Positions 35,920 through 47,823 of a stretch of 64,000 bases of DNA are shown in pieces. Location of the stretch: contig JAGPYM010000003.1 in NCBI GenBank assembly GCA_020736575.1, forward strand, positions 620,001 to 684,000, in the 5' to 3' direction. Under the pieces are notes generated by a model. It saw only the letters and a list, made by a program, of their open reading frames with translations. It was not told where the DNA came from and did not search any database. Both the position numbers and the translations under genes were made by a program. Numbering within the stretch: position 1 is the first letter of the stretch; every line of letters starts with the position of its first letter. The DNA comes from Thelonectria olida (Eukaryota; Ascomycota; Sordariomycetes; Hypocreales; Nectriaceae).

Positions 35920-38900
35920 ATGGGTGCCACAACGAGGCCGAGGCCTGCTATCTCGGCCGCCATCTTCTCTCCTCAAAGCAACCCCCCGAAACCATCATAT
36001 CTCGCCCACGTCCGATCCAGACTTCTCGAAGAACCGCTTCTTAAGACAATTAGAGATGCTATTACTAGCCTTCCAGAGACGTTACAGTCCCTAGAATCGT
36101 TCCAACAAGGAATCGAGGGCCTGCAAGATGGAAGACAACGCGTGCAGAACCTCGCAGACTGGCTCAGCACTGGCAGCTCCGAGGCCATCGAGTCAGATAT
36201 GTCTGGGCTCATCACTCTTCCTCTGTTGACCACTATCCAAATGGTTCAGTACTTGGATTACCTACAGCACACATCACGCACTCATTCCCAAACTCTGGAT
36301 AGTTTGAAGGACGGCGGCGTTCAGGGATACTGCATCGGACTGCTATCGGCGGTCATCGTGGCGTCCTCAACAGATGAGCAGGAACTCGTGCAGCACGCTG
36401 CCACAGGGATTCGCCTTGCTCTTGCCATTGGCGCTTTCGGAGACTTGGCTGAGTTGTCATCTACTCTTGGATGGACCACATTTGCCATTCGGTTACGACA
36501 AGGGGGCGAGGACGACGAAGCCGAACTGCTAAAGAGGTTCCCAGGGGTAAGTCCTCGGTTTCTATTCTGACCAAGAAAGTATCCATTTCTAACTGGGAAA
36601 CAGACCTACATCTCGACAATCTCGGATCCCCACGGTAGGAGCGTCATCGTCCCCGATAACCAGGTTACCGCCTTCAGAGCCTTTGCAGAGACACAAGGGC
36701 TTCAACCAAAGACGATGCACATCCGAGGAAAGCTCCATGACCCAAACAACACGAAACTGGTTAAACAATGCATCAAATGGAGCGAGGCAGCGAACGGGCT
36801 TCCCTTTCCCGGTGGCGAGTCTCTCTACGTTTCTGTGCGGTCTAACAGAACCGGCGAATGTCTCTCAGACATCGCTCGATCATTGAGCAGCGAAGTGATT
36901 GAGACTATTTTGGCGTCTCAGTGTGACTGGTCTCATGTCATCCGCTATCTGGCGTCGGATCTCCAGCAAACTCGCCGAAGAGAGCATACCCTCGGCTTGT
37001 TTGGTATTGGCAACTCTGTTCCCCTCGCACCCTTCCGACATCATAACCTCGAAATCACCAAGCTGGACGTCTTGTCCATCACAAGCACCGCCACCCCACC
37101 ATCAACCTCGGAGCGCATCACATCCACTCTCGATTCCTTCCCACCGACTGCCATTGCTGTTGTTGGCGCTGGCTGCCGTCTCCCCGGCGCGAGCTCCCTA
37201 GATCAATTATGGGATCTGATCTCGGACGGAAAGTCGAGGCTGGAGAACCTGCGCACTGATAGAGCCAACTTGAAGGAGTCATATCGAGCAGGTCAAGACA
37301 AGGACTGGGCCAGCAAGAGAAACTTCTTCGGCAACTACATCGACGATGTCGAAGCCTTCGACCACTCTTTCTTCGGCATGAGTCCTCGAGAGGCCAAGTA
37401 CATGGATCCCCAACAGCGACTCCTTCTAGAAGCTGCATTCGACGCCATGGACTCTGCTGGCTATATGCGACATCACGTAAAAGAACGCAACGACCCAGTT
37501 GGATGCTTTGTGGGAGCGAGCTACACGGAATATCTCGAAAACACCAGCGCATACAGCCCCTCGGCCTTTACCGCCACCGGCACCATCAGAGCCTTTCTTT
37601 CAGGCAAAATCAGCTATCACTTTGGATGGAGTGGCCCATCCGAGGTCCTGGATACGGCATGCTCTGCCTCGATTGTCGCAGTTCATCGAGCTTGTCAAGC
37701 CATCAACGCCGGCGAGTGCTCCATGGCCTTGGCTGGCGGTGTCAATCTCATTACTGGAGTCAACAACTACTTCGACCTCGGAAAGGCTAGTTTCCTGAGT
37801 GCAACCGGCCAGTGCAAGCCATTCGACGACTCTGCCGATGGCTACTGTCGCGCTGACGGCGTGGGCCTGGTTTGTCTGAAGCCTCTGAGCAGAGCGGTTG
37901 CGGATGGCGATCACATCATGGGCGTTATCCCCGCGACGGCCACGAACCAAGGCGGTAACGACGCAGCTGGCATCACTGTGCCTGACGGAACCGCTCAAAG
38001 GGCGCTGTACCGAAGAGTTCTCGAGAAATCACGAATCGACAAGGATCGAGTCGCATACGTCGAAGCCCACGGCACTGGCACTCAGGTCGGAGACCCTATT
38101 GAGATTAAGAGCATCCGTGAAGTCTTCGGTGGCTCTACCAGAACCAGCCCTCTCTATCTTGGCTCACTAAAGGGAAATATTGGCCACAGTGAGACTGCTG
38201 CGGGCGTGGCAAGTCTAATCAAAGTTCTCTCCATGTTCCGTCATCAAGGCATCCCGCCCTTGCAAGGCTTTAAACGTCTCAACCACAAGATCCCTCCTCT
38301 GGAAGCCGACAAGATGGTCATTCCTACCTCTCTAGTACCATGGGACTCGCGCCTCCCTCGAGTTGCCGGGATCAATAGCTACGGAGCCTCTGGTAGCAAC
38401 TCGGCGTTGCTGTGTTCCGAGTGGCGGTACGAAATGAAGCAGCCAACGAAGGTGGCTGCGTTTCCCATCCTCTTGAGCGCCCATTCCCCCGAGAGTCTGC
38501 GCAGATATGCAGATGACCTTGCCTCATTTGTGTTGAAGTCGTCTCCATCTGACCTCAATCTGGGTGACCTGGCTTTCACACTAAGCCAACGCCGAAAGCA
38601 CCATCGTGTTCGGTGGTCAACGACGGCGACCGATCTACCCGACTTGGTGGGCCAGTTGATGAAGCAGGACTCATCAGACTTTGTCCAGATTCCTAAGACA
38701 CCAAAGAAGGTCGTCCTCGCATTCTCCGGCCAGAGCCGAACCAGCATCGGCCTAGATCCAGCTGTTCCTCGATCCTACCCCGTCTTCGCAAAGTACATTA
38801 CCCAGTGCAACGACATCTTGAAGAGCTTTGGGTGCCCGGATATCCTCCCAGCTCTCAGCGAGACGAATCCAATTTCCGACCCTGTGGTACTTCAGTGCGG

Positions 38901-41900
38901 CACTGTTGCTGTGCAATATTCTTGCGCAAAGGCCTGGATTGATGGCGGGCTAAAGGTCAATGCCGTCGTCGGCCACAGCTTGGGCGAACTCACCGCTCTG
39001 GCTGTTTCCGGAGCTCTATCCCTGCCTGATGCGTTGAAGGTTGTTTACGCTCGCGCCGAGCTGATCAAGGCAAAATGGGGTGTTGAGCGCGGAACCATGT
39101 TGGCCATTCACGCCCCGAGCGATGTGGTACACTCCATCATGGAGGTTGTCAACACTCTGGCCAGCAGCGAAGACGACGCCCTTGAGATCGCCTGCTTCAA
39201 CAGCCTGTCGAGCCACATTGTTGTCGGCAAACAGGGTTCTGTTGCTCTGGCGGAGAAGGTTCTTCAACAAGACTCAAAGTACCAAGGCGTGCGATATCAA
39301 CGGCTCAACGTCAGCCACGGCTTCCACTCCCGGTTCACCGAGCCTCTTCTTCCCGACCTGGTCGAGCTTGAGAAGACGTTGACGTTCAAGAAGCCAACGA
39401 TTCCCCTCGAGACATCGACCAAAACGCCACTCGACTTTGAAGCCAAGGGTGACCACTACATTGCGAACCATGCCAGGGAGCCAGTCTACTTTGTTGATGC
39501 GGTTCATCGTTTGGAGCAACGATTTGGTGCTTGCGTCTTCCTCGAATCAGGATGGGGTTCCCCGATTGTCCCCATGGCTAAAAAGGCCGTTGTTGATCAG
39601 AAGCTGCACACTTTCCAGCCCGTGACATCTACAGCCGTAGCGGCCGCCAAGTTATGGAAGGAGGGGATTGACATTGCTGGTTGGAGCTTGCTTACACCAA
39701 GGGAGAGCGGCCTCAAGGCTGCTTGGCTTCCCCCCTACAACTTCGACCCGACCAAGGCTTGGCTTGACCATGTCGACCACGCAGCTGAGGAGCAGAAGAT
39801 GGCTAGGTCACAACAGACGGCAAGGGGAACCACGGCTGGGAACGAGAGTACCCAGCTCGTGAGCTACAAGGGTGCCTTGGGATCCGACGGCTCATCGCAT
39901 GCATTCTATCTTCACCGTACCACTGAGCGATTCACAAGAATTGTCCAAGGCCACGCCGTGCGTCAGAAGCCTCTTTGTCCAGCATCCATGTACATGGAGG
40001 CTGCCATCATGGGTCTGGACAAGCTTGGCACTGAGCTTCGAGGAAAGACCATCACATTCCAGAACATTGTCTTCCCTCGGCCACTCGGCTGTGGCGAATC
40101 ACTTGACGTCGAGCTCTGTCTCAACCAAACCTCTCGCTCTGCTGCAGACGAGTCCTGGCACTACGCGGTGCAAAATGCAACCAAATCGGCCTACTCGGAA
40201 GGTGACTTTAGCATTTCAGCAACTCCTCACGCCGACTTGGACCTCTATGGCCTGCTCGTCTCGGACGGCATCACGGCTTTGAAGCAGGACCCCGACACCG
40301 AGAAGCTGAAGAAGGCCACTGCTTACGCCTTATTCTCAAGAATTGTCGAGTATTCCGACCTCATGCGAGGCATCACGAGCATCACCTTGGGACAAAAGCA
40401 GGCCCTTGCCACGATCCAAGTTCCGAATGCCGCCTTTGCCTCCTCGGAGAGCACAGTTACCGACTGCTTCGACGCTATTTCGCTGGATACGTTTATCCAG
40501 GTCCTAGGACTCCTGATCAACTGCAACAACGCGTCCGACTCTGGCGATGAGATTTATATCGCATCGTGCATTAACAAAATGGTCATCTCGCCCACAGAGT
40601 TCAGCAAGGCCCAGACTTGGACTGTATATGCCACATACTCGGCCTCCGACGGCAAGACGCTGAGTGGCTCTGTGTTTGTCTACTCGGAGGATGGCAACTT
40701 GGTCGCGTTTGGAACCAAGATCCAGTTCATGAGGACGCAGGCTGCGAGATTGGAGCGCGTGCTCGAGGCGGCCAACCCACGCCCCTCGACGGCACCTGCA
40801 CAAGCGTCGGTGCTGCCTACAACGTCGGGACTGAGACCTGACCTGGGAACGGCGAACCCAAGCATCAATGTTCAGGCCGCACCGCCCACAGCAGAAGCTG
40901 ACACGAACAAGGTTGATGTACTCAGGTCGCTAATTTCTGCCTACTCTGGCATCAAAGAGTCGGAGATCCAAGACGACGTAAGCTTCGGCAGCATGGGCCT
41001 GGACTCGCTTGCTTCAATGGAGCTGGCGAGCGAGATTGAGAGCACGCTGGGCATCCAAGTCAACGCCGAGGATCTCTTGACGGGTGATGTGAACACGCTC
41101 TTGAAGCAGTTCCCCTCCAATGAGGGCGCCCAGTTGAAGCCCAAGGCGGTCGAGTTCGACTCCAGGTCGTCGGTCGCTTCGTCCGACTCGCAAGACAGCT
41201 CCAGCGACGGAGACAACGATGACCCAACGGCCATGTCAACGCCGCCAGACTATGGCTTCCAATCGAGCCCCAATGATTCCCTCGGTAAGAGCCGCCCATG
41301 GACCAAACCGAATGCCCCGCTCAACAGCCGATTCAAGATCGAAACTGTCGTTTATAAAGAGGTCGAGGGCGTCGAGATCCCCGCCGACCTCTACGTGCCC
41401 TCGGAGCCTCGCTCTCAGCCAATGCCGATAGGTAAGACCAAGCCCATTCACCTGAAGCGAGCTTGAGTGCGGAGTGGCTGACGAAAACTGTCCAACAGCA
41501 TTGATGATCCATGGAGGTGGCCATCTTACTCTCTCTCGACGAGCAGTGCGGCCTCCGCAAACGCGCTTCCTCATGGAAATGGGACTGTTCCCAGTCAGCG
41601 TGGATTACCGTCTCGCTCCCCAAGTCAACGTCCTCGACGGGTCAATGACTGATGTTCGCGATGCATGTGTCTGGGCGCGCCAAGACTTGCCCAAGATCAT
41701 GGCACTCAAGGGCTTCACCATTGACCCGACCAAGCTCGTCGTCATCGGGTGGTCGACCGGCGGCACTCTCGCCATGACGACATCTTGGACATTGCCAGAA
41801 CTAGGACACAGCCCTCCTCTTGCCGTGCTCAGTTTCTACTGCCCCGTAGATTACCAGCCAGACGCACCAATTACCATGGGTCAAGACCATGCGTCGCGGA

Positions 41901-42456
41901 CCATGTCATTCAGCCAGATCCGCAAGCTTCTCCCTGCTGCGACTGTAAGTGCTTTGCTGATGCGTGTATACTCTCATGGCGATTCTAACACGCATATCAG
42001 GCTACAAGCCACGCCTTCAACAGCCTCGACACGACCAAGCTGGGATGGCTATCAGAGGGAGACCCGCGCTCCGAGCTGGTCCTCGCGCTGGTCAAGGAAA
42101 AGAACGGCATGTCTCTCCTCTTCAACGGCATGCCCGACGGCGAGGAACTGCCGCGCGCCAATGCCGACCGCGCGGCGGCATTCAGTCCTCTCAACCAGGT
42201 GCGACGGGGCAACTACCACACCCCGACATACCTCATCTTCGGCGACGAGGACGAGATTGCGCCCTTCTCCAAAGCAGTCGAGTTCGAGCGGGCGCTGATT
42301 GAAAAGGACGTGTTGTGCGGCTTCTTGCCTGTGACGGGGGCGAAGCACATCTTTGACCTGGGCTTGACGCCTGGGAGCGACGGGTGGGAGATTGGCGTTG
42401 GGCCTGGCTATGACTTTTTGGTGCGGCAGATTGAGAATGCTCACCGTGGGAAATAA
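35920..42456 (+). CDS. ascC: Non-reducing polyketide synthase AscC-like (orsellinic acid synthase)
   Basis: Four exons: 35920-36546, 36604-41431, 41499-41944 and 42001-42456, giving 2118 residues. Domains in order: SAT (about 1-350; GYCIG with Cys138), KS (about 380-810; DTACSAS with Cys562, EAHGTGT and GNIGHSE histidines), AT (about 910-1220; GHSLGE with Ser1001), PT (about 1300-1600; HAVRQKPLCPASM with His1326, Asp near 1496-1499), one ACP (GLDSL, Ser1677), a Ser/Asp-rich linker, and a C-terminal alpha/beta-hydrolase domain (HGGGH oxyanion loop, GWSTGG Ser1904, GDEDE, GAKHIF His2083). There is no C-methyltransferase domain, which fits unmethylated orsellinic acid rather than dimethylorsellinic acid. 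In the known pathway AscC condenses acetyl-CoA with three malonyl-CoA. The hydrolase domain is of the lipase/HSL type and probably releases the acid. Confidence 0.95.
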
Positions 42457-42477
42457 CTCGGCGAATTTAATTGGGTT

Positions 42478-42768
42478 TTATAATGTACTTCATATGTGTC
42501 CGCGATAGCTAGGTAGATGTTAGTTTTCTTGCAAGATCGGCTAGAGAGTCTGTTATAGAGTTCAAATTACTGTTACTCGTTCTTTTAATGACATTGCTTG
42601 CATGAGCAAGATGAAACATGCGTCTACCGTCTTTGTATCGCCTGAGCGCAACGCTGACCTGAACTCCGGGGTGCGCATCTGGTGTGTACCTACCTATGGT
42701 GTCTCTGCGCCAGAAGACAAGAGAAACCGGGGGATTTTCTCAAGCCCAAGGATCGGGGGCACGTTGAC
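42478..42768 (+). repeat. Dispersed repeat, copy 1 (less mutated)
   Basis: About 290 bp that aligns, same orientation, with 47548-47823. Well-conserved anchors include GTACTTCAT, TTTTCTTGCAAGAT, the GTCTACCGTCTTT region, and GCCAGAAGACAAGAGAAACC followed by TTTCTCAAGCCCAAGGATCGGGGGCACG. The copy differs from its partner mainly by C/G where the other has T/A. It has no coding content. Probably a fragment of a transposable element; its ends are not exactly defined. Confidence 0.7.
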
Positions 42769-43224
42769 CTGAAGACCTCAAAACCAAGTCGACAACCCGA
42801 CAACATCGAACCAGTAAAGCGAACGAACATACCATACTGGCGGTTGGCCATTGACTGAGCCAGCATCACTCCAGCAAAAGGTTGCAATATTAGGCATATC
42901 CCTTCTTATATTAGGCTTTGCAATTGGTTTCTTGCTTTGCCTACTTCTCTTAGAACTCTTTAATCTTTAGATCCTGTTTTTACAACTTATGATGTTCTTA
43001 AGGCATTTACAGCTGGATATGCCAGTACTTAAAATGCTCAAACAATAACAATCCTACGGGTCTTCGCTAGCGCTTTTGGGTTATTGCTCCTTGTGAATGC
43101 TGCGCGCCATCGCCAATATATTTTCAGCTTCTGAAAGACAGTTGGCAATAGCACTTTTTGCAGCCATGCCATTTCTCGGCTAAAGTAATTTCCCAGTTAC
43201 CCTCTTTCTCTTATTAAATTTCCA

Positions 43225-43814
43225 GAACTTTTGGTCGTCTCTACGCCATCTGTCTTATCAGGGCTCGGAGACTCGCGGTGCGTGAGTCCTGTCACTGGCC
43301 CGGCCCTGCAGACCTGTCATATCGTCCCCCAGCAGCATTCTCACATCTACCCAGGAATTGATGCATTCTCTGTCGATGGAGAAAGTGGTAGGAGGATTCA
43401 TCAAGCTTGGTGGTAGACGTGGAACGCCAAGAATGGCATCTCATCATGATGAGCCACTTGCACGAGCTCGTTGATGCGCGGCTGTTCTCGGTTCATCCCG
43501 ATACATTACAGGTTCGTGCTTTTGTCCCGTATAATGTTCTGATACCATACAACGGCCAGGAAGCTACTGTACCAGATAATATGAATCGGGAGGCTCTGCG
43601 GCATGACTACGACACGTGCTGCACCGAAAACATGGGGGCCGAGATGCCCATGCTGGAGTGCATTCCAGCCCAGCGATCGATGACACCTTTCAGCCCGAAG
43701 ACTGACCTCCCTGCCGCGCCAACCTGGGGCTTTGATTCGTCGACGAATCTTGATCCGGCCAAGAGATCGCGACCTAGCGAGCCTGACCAACCTCGGAATC
43801 AAAACATCAACTGA
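43225..43814 (+). pseudogene. HNH-type nuclease domain gene relic
   Basis: The first part (about 43231-43395) reads CVSPVTGPALQTCHIVPQQH, the His-containing core of fungal HNH domain proteins; the following part (about 43407-43620, another frame) reads HLHELVDARLFSVHPDTLQV and then VRAFVPYNVLIPYNG. These are adjoining pieces of one fungal HNH family protein. They are interrupted by an in-frame TAG right after an AWW tripeptide (about 43415) and by a one-base frameshift just before the HLHEL segment. The tail (to 43814) stays open but is divergent and low-complexity. No start region is visible upstream. I read this as a dead copy in the repeat island. Confidence 0.7.
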
Positions 43815-44874
43815 AAGACAGCAAACTCGGGGTTAGATCAAATTGACCTCCACGCAGTGGAATAGCTGAGGTTCCACCCTGGGTCGGCTTTTTACTATAA
43901 CGCGCCAGGGAAGTCGAACCTCGGGGGCATCTGGGCGTCGTGTACATGGACCATTTTCCACGCGTTCCAGTGTTCTCCGAGTCAATAGCCAGCAGTCGAG
44001 CGCGGGCGCCTCTACTGGCTTGTAGCTCTAAGCGTGCAACATCGTTGGAACTGCGGGTAGGAGTTGAGCACTGTGGAGGAGACTGGGACAGCTCTATATT
44101 CGGATTTGCAATGACCGCGATCAATTCTGTAAATTTATTCCGAGCTTGCAGCCCTTCTAGAATACAGCAGAGATTGGTCAGTTGATGTCCAGTTATCATT
44201 ACAAACGCTTCAGGAGCAGCTCTGTCGTCGGGTGGGATCCGCTTTAAATGGACTGTGTCGCCTCATGGAGGACGCCACTCGAACAGGGGGCGGCCGCTCG
44301 ACACGCGGGCTCCCACAAACGCCCTGCATTGGAAGTTTTCTCAGTTCTCCCAGCATCTGGCACACAGCGACACAAACGTGGGACGTCCAAGTCAATTGAT
44401 TTCACTACATGTCTTTTTCTATAATTTTGTCTGGCTAAAATCCGGGGGTTACCCCTAATTAAATCAATCTCATTTGCAGATATACGTATACTACCTGACT
44501 ATAAATATCGTTAGGCCTGTGGAGTCACGTGAGTTTCGTTCCACCTAACTTTTGACTCTTTCTCTTCGTGCACAAGGCATGGATCCATGCAAGCCACCCC
44601 TCACTGAACACCCCAACACACTATTGACTGCGTCACTCGTCTAGCATAATTAATAGACATACACCTTCGACATCTAGTTTATGGCCAAGACATATTTCTT
44701 CGGCCTTTAGCAATACACAAAACGTCCTACACTGCCTCTCAGGGGTGTGAAGGGCCTCAGCCCGATGCCGTAAGGAAGCGAAAATCCCGCATCGAGTAAG
44801 ATCGATCCATTGGCACGAAGATTGCTCATCCAGAAGTAAGCATTACTTCACATTCTCTCGAAAAGTAGCGAATC

Positions 44875-45465
44875 ATGTCTGACAATAATAGACACTTTAC
44901 CCCAGAGATGCGGTCACAATGCAGCATGCAGGTCGCTGTCCCTATCCCTGTCAAAGTTCCAGCCCAGTTTGCTCTGGAATACCTCCAGACCAATTCGCTC
45001 GCTTTAACGCAAGTTTGTGAATCTCCCCGCTACGAGGAGGTTGCCCCTGACCCTGTTATTCTTGCCGATGATCACATTTTGGGGCCTTGGGACAAGACTG
45101 CGCGGGCATTTAATATCTATGGATCCATCTACCTTGCCCCTGGTCTTACCAAAGCGGCCACTTGGTTCGCTATCTATCAACTCATTCCCGATGGTGTGAG
45201 ACTGCGTGCAACCGTGAACGCTGGCGTCGTTTCTTGGACAAAGTGGACTATTCGCCGACGTCTGGTTGGTGCGTCTTATACGGACTCCGAGTCCAGTAGC
45301 CCCGCGGTCGATATCGAGGAGTGGGAGTTATATGGAGAGGTGACTATTGAGGCCAATAATCTTTTAATGCCCTTCGCCTCAATGTACCTCCGTAGGACTC
45401 TACCGCAGCTTGGTGAACGTGCTTTAGATGGGTTGGTTCAAGCATACTACGCGAAGGCAAGTTAA
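44875..45465 (+). CDS. DUF7053-like protein of unknown function
   Basis: Intronless, 196 residues. It starts MSDNNRHFTPEM. The arrangement of a PIPVKVPAQFALEYLQTN segment (about 24-41), GPWDKTARAFNIYGS, a LIPDGVRLRATVNAGVV strand (about 101-117), a WTIRRRLVG strand, and a final WELYGEVTIEANNLLMPF segment followed by an amphipathic C-terminal helix resembles the fungal DUF7053 family, a cyclase/dehydrase-like (SRPBCC-type) fold as far as I recall. There is no signal peptide or membrane segment. It is the only apparently intact gene in the repeat island; its frame is open throughout while its neighbours are broken. Family name is moderately sure, function unknown. Confidence 0.65.
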   Translation: MSDNNRHFTPEMRSQCSMQVAVPIPVKVPAQFALEYLQTNSLALTQVCESPRYEEVAPDPVILADDHILGPWDKTARAFNIYGSIYLAPGLTKAATWFAIYQLIPDGVRLRATVNAGVVSWTKWTIRRRLVGASYTDSESSSPAVDIEEWELYGEVTIEANNLLMPFASMYLRRTLPQLGERALDGLVQAYYAKAS

Positions 45466-46288
45466 ATACACGCGAGGAAATGGGTTGCAGTATATAAACG
45501 CTTAGACTAGATAACTCCTAATATTAAATTCCACCTAAATCTGTTAACGCGAAGAAATCTATGCAGCTCCATCATCTGAAGACCACACTGGTGCTGATGA
45601 TCAGTGACCCTCCGGATTAACGGATGGGCCGGGATGTTGACAGGTGTCGCATCTGACAGAGAAGGTGCACGAGGGTGTGTGTAGAACCGGGAGGGATTTC
45701 ATCAGCCTTAGAGAGATGTTGTCGCCTCAGTCATAGGGGAAGCAGCCACGAATACGCGCAACTATGGAAAGCAGGCCCCGCCCTTCTTCGTGACGAAATG
45801 GCATCGGCCAAGTTGCTTATTCAGAGATCAACGACGAAGGGTGACAGCTATTGAACCCAAAGTCCGGTAACACGTGGGTTTTGGATGCCTCGAGACTATG
45901 TATACTATCAGAGGGTTTCTGGGGGATATCGGTGTGAAGCCGATTGTACGTCTATTCCCACATTTTTTCTCTTCCTGTAGTTCACTTGGCTTCTCTCACA
46001 GGCGTGCCGACGTTGCCTTAGAAATATTGTAGTCACTTGGCCTCAAATTCTCGGCTTCTTCGTCTGTTTCCCTGACCAAGAAGGTCAACTCTATCGCGCT
46101 CTTATTGCTAACGGTGCCTGCGCACGGCTAGGAGCGTACCACTTGAAAGATCCCAATCACCTAAGCGTCCAGGGAGGCCGGAATGGGCGTCACCATTCAT
46201 CCTCATCGTTGAACGGCCCCAAGATGCCACCACTGCCCAGTTTGACTTCTCCAATCCATTTCAAGTGCTCTACCCAGTAGTCTGTGAG
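45466..46288. other. Intergenic, nothing recognised
   Basis: About 820 bp with no convincing frame or motif, between the DUF7053-like gene and the transposase relic. It may hold the 3' flank and terminal part of the hAT element, but I could not identify a terminal inverted repeat. Confidence 0.4.
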
Positions 46289-47520
46289 CTAATTCCATCG
46301 GTATGCAGGGTGAAAGGCAAGACCAAAATAGTAAATCGGTGTCTCGTTCAGCTTCGAGTAGTATTTCTTGAGCTCCTCCCAAGCCATGTTCATGCCGACT
46401 TGAAAATGCTCAGGCTCTAGGAAGTCCTCAACCATCGCGTTGTAGTACTCGAGAACGTCAAGAAGATACTCAAAGCCATAGATCATGTCCCAGATATTAC
46501 CATGGGATCCATAGTATCCCCTATTGCGCTTCCTAATAATTCCATCACCTTGAAACGTCTTGGCAACTTTTCGTAACGTCCTAGGATAGTGACAATGTGC
46601 TATACAGCAAATACGCGGCATTGCCGACGATCTTTTGCCTGCGATGAGCCGTTTTGGCTTTTCCCCTTGCTCCCATTGCAATTTTCGCTTGACCTACAAC
46701 ATCGCGAGAGACGGGCGTAGCTTAAGTGCGCGGCGGATCATATTCAGTTGCGAAAGCCAACGAGTATCATTGTCGACGACAACGGATAAGAATTTCCTCG
46801 CTCGTATTCTCGGATCCGACGCCTTACTGATATTTCCCAGCTGAAGGCCCCGAAGCATGTATGTCAGCCGGTCCGAGCGATGGATCTCAGTCATAATAAT
46901 GCGAATCTTTCCAACCGGCCCCTCCCCCGCTAGCGCTCGCATTCGGTTTCTGTTAGGATAGCCTCGCCTTTCAGCTGCTTCTCAGAAGCGTCTACGTTCT
47001 TTGCAAACAGTAGCGTTTTGGCAGAAAGATTGGGAATATGGCCGAAGCTACGCCCTAGCCTCCTCCTGCCATCGAAACCAACGTTCTTCTCGATATCATC
47101 CATAGCTGTACCGTGATTTTCAGCATTGTCCAAGGTGAAGTAACTAGTCTCGTCTCGAATTCCTTACTCGTCAATTAACTCGAGGACTTGAGCGGCAATA
47201 TTGGCAAGAGAGTGCCTAGCAGACATCTCTGGTACGGCGATGGCGATCTTGCACGGCTGGTCATTCTCGTCCCGAAAGAAGCATGCAATCCCATACAAAG
47301 CCAGGCGATTACCTGACCTTCACCCTTCGAACGAGATATGGATGAGTCCGGGACTCCGCTGGAGGACTTCAACCACTTCTCCTTCCATTCTTTGTATATG
47401 GAAAGGACTCTCAATCGAATCGTATCGGCCGTCAGGTTCGCATATCAAACACTAACCCATGGGTTGAAATACTGAAAGATGGCCCGGAGTTCGATATGCT
47501 CTAATGTCGCGGAAGCTCTA
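46289..47520 (-). pseudogene. Degenerate hAT-superfamily transposase
   Basis: Read on the minus strand, successive segments in shifting frames match a fungal hAT transposase in the right order: LRAIFQYFNPWVSV (about 47490), RLALYGIACFFRDEND (about 47300), DNAENHGTAMDDIEKN (about 47130), FGHIPNLSAKTLLFAKNVD (about 47040), VVDNDTRWLSQLNMIRRAL (about 46770), and the C-terminal dimerisation-type region NMAWEELKKYYSKLNETP (about 46370) with FGLAFHPAYRW. In-frame stops occur near 47449, 47329 and 47164, and frames change at least three times. The element is therefore dead. Terminal inverted repeats and target duplications were not located. Confidence 0.85.
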
Positions 47521-47547
47521 AAATGAGTCAAATGCGGCTTTAATCGA

Positions 47548-47823
47548 GTTTGTAATATGCTTCATCTATATTTATAATATCTAAATAGTATTTTTCTTAC
47601 AAGATAGATCAGAAAGTCCATAACAGAGATTTTAAATTATTATTATTTATTCCTTTAACTAAACTGCGCCTGTAACCACGGGAAAATATGCATCTACCTG
47701 TCTTTTATTAGCTGAGGGTAGGGTTGACTTGAGCTTTGGCGTGTCTGGCCTGTGGTGCCTCTGCCGCCAGAAGACGAGAGAAGTTGGGGAAATTTCTCAA
47801 GCCCAAGAATTGGGGGCACGCTG
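47548..47823 (+). repeat. Dispersed repeat, copy 2 (AT-enriched)
   Basis: About 280 bp aligning in the same orientation with 42478-42768. Shared anchors include ATGCTTCAT, TTTTTCTTACAAGAT, GCATCTACC, and GCCAGAAGACGAGAGAAG followed by AATTTCTCAAGCCCAAGAATTGGGGGCACG. Many differences are C-to-T or G-to-A relative to copy 1, which suggests RIP-like mutation. It lies directly upstream (5' side) of the hAT relic as read on the minus strand. Confidence 0.7.

Larger units (their letters stand above)
42457..44874. other. Repeat-derived and decayed region right of the cluster
   Basis: About 2.4 kb without an intact gene. It begins with the first copy of a dispersed repeat, continues through AT-rich sequence (about 42880-43230), contains the HNH nuclease relic, and then holds sequence in which I recognise nothing (43815-44874). 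Confidence 0.55.

Noticed and set aside
35920..42456. Possible C-methyltransferase between ACP and the hydrolase domain, as in dimethylorsellinate synthases
   Set aside because: Only a Ser/Asp-rich linker of about 130 residues separates them; no SAM-binding motif is present.
42478..47823. Reading the paired 290 bp repeats as the two LTRs of a retrotransposon
   Set aside because: No gag, protease, reverse transcriptase or integrase remnants lie between them, and the interior contains unrelated HNH, DUF7053-like and hAT sequences.
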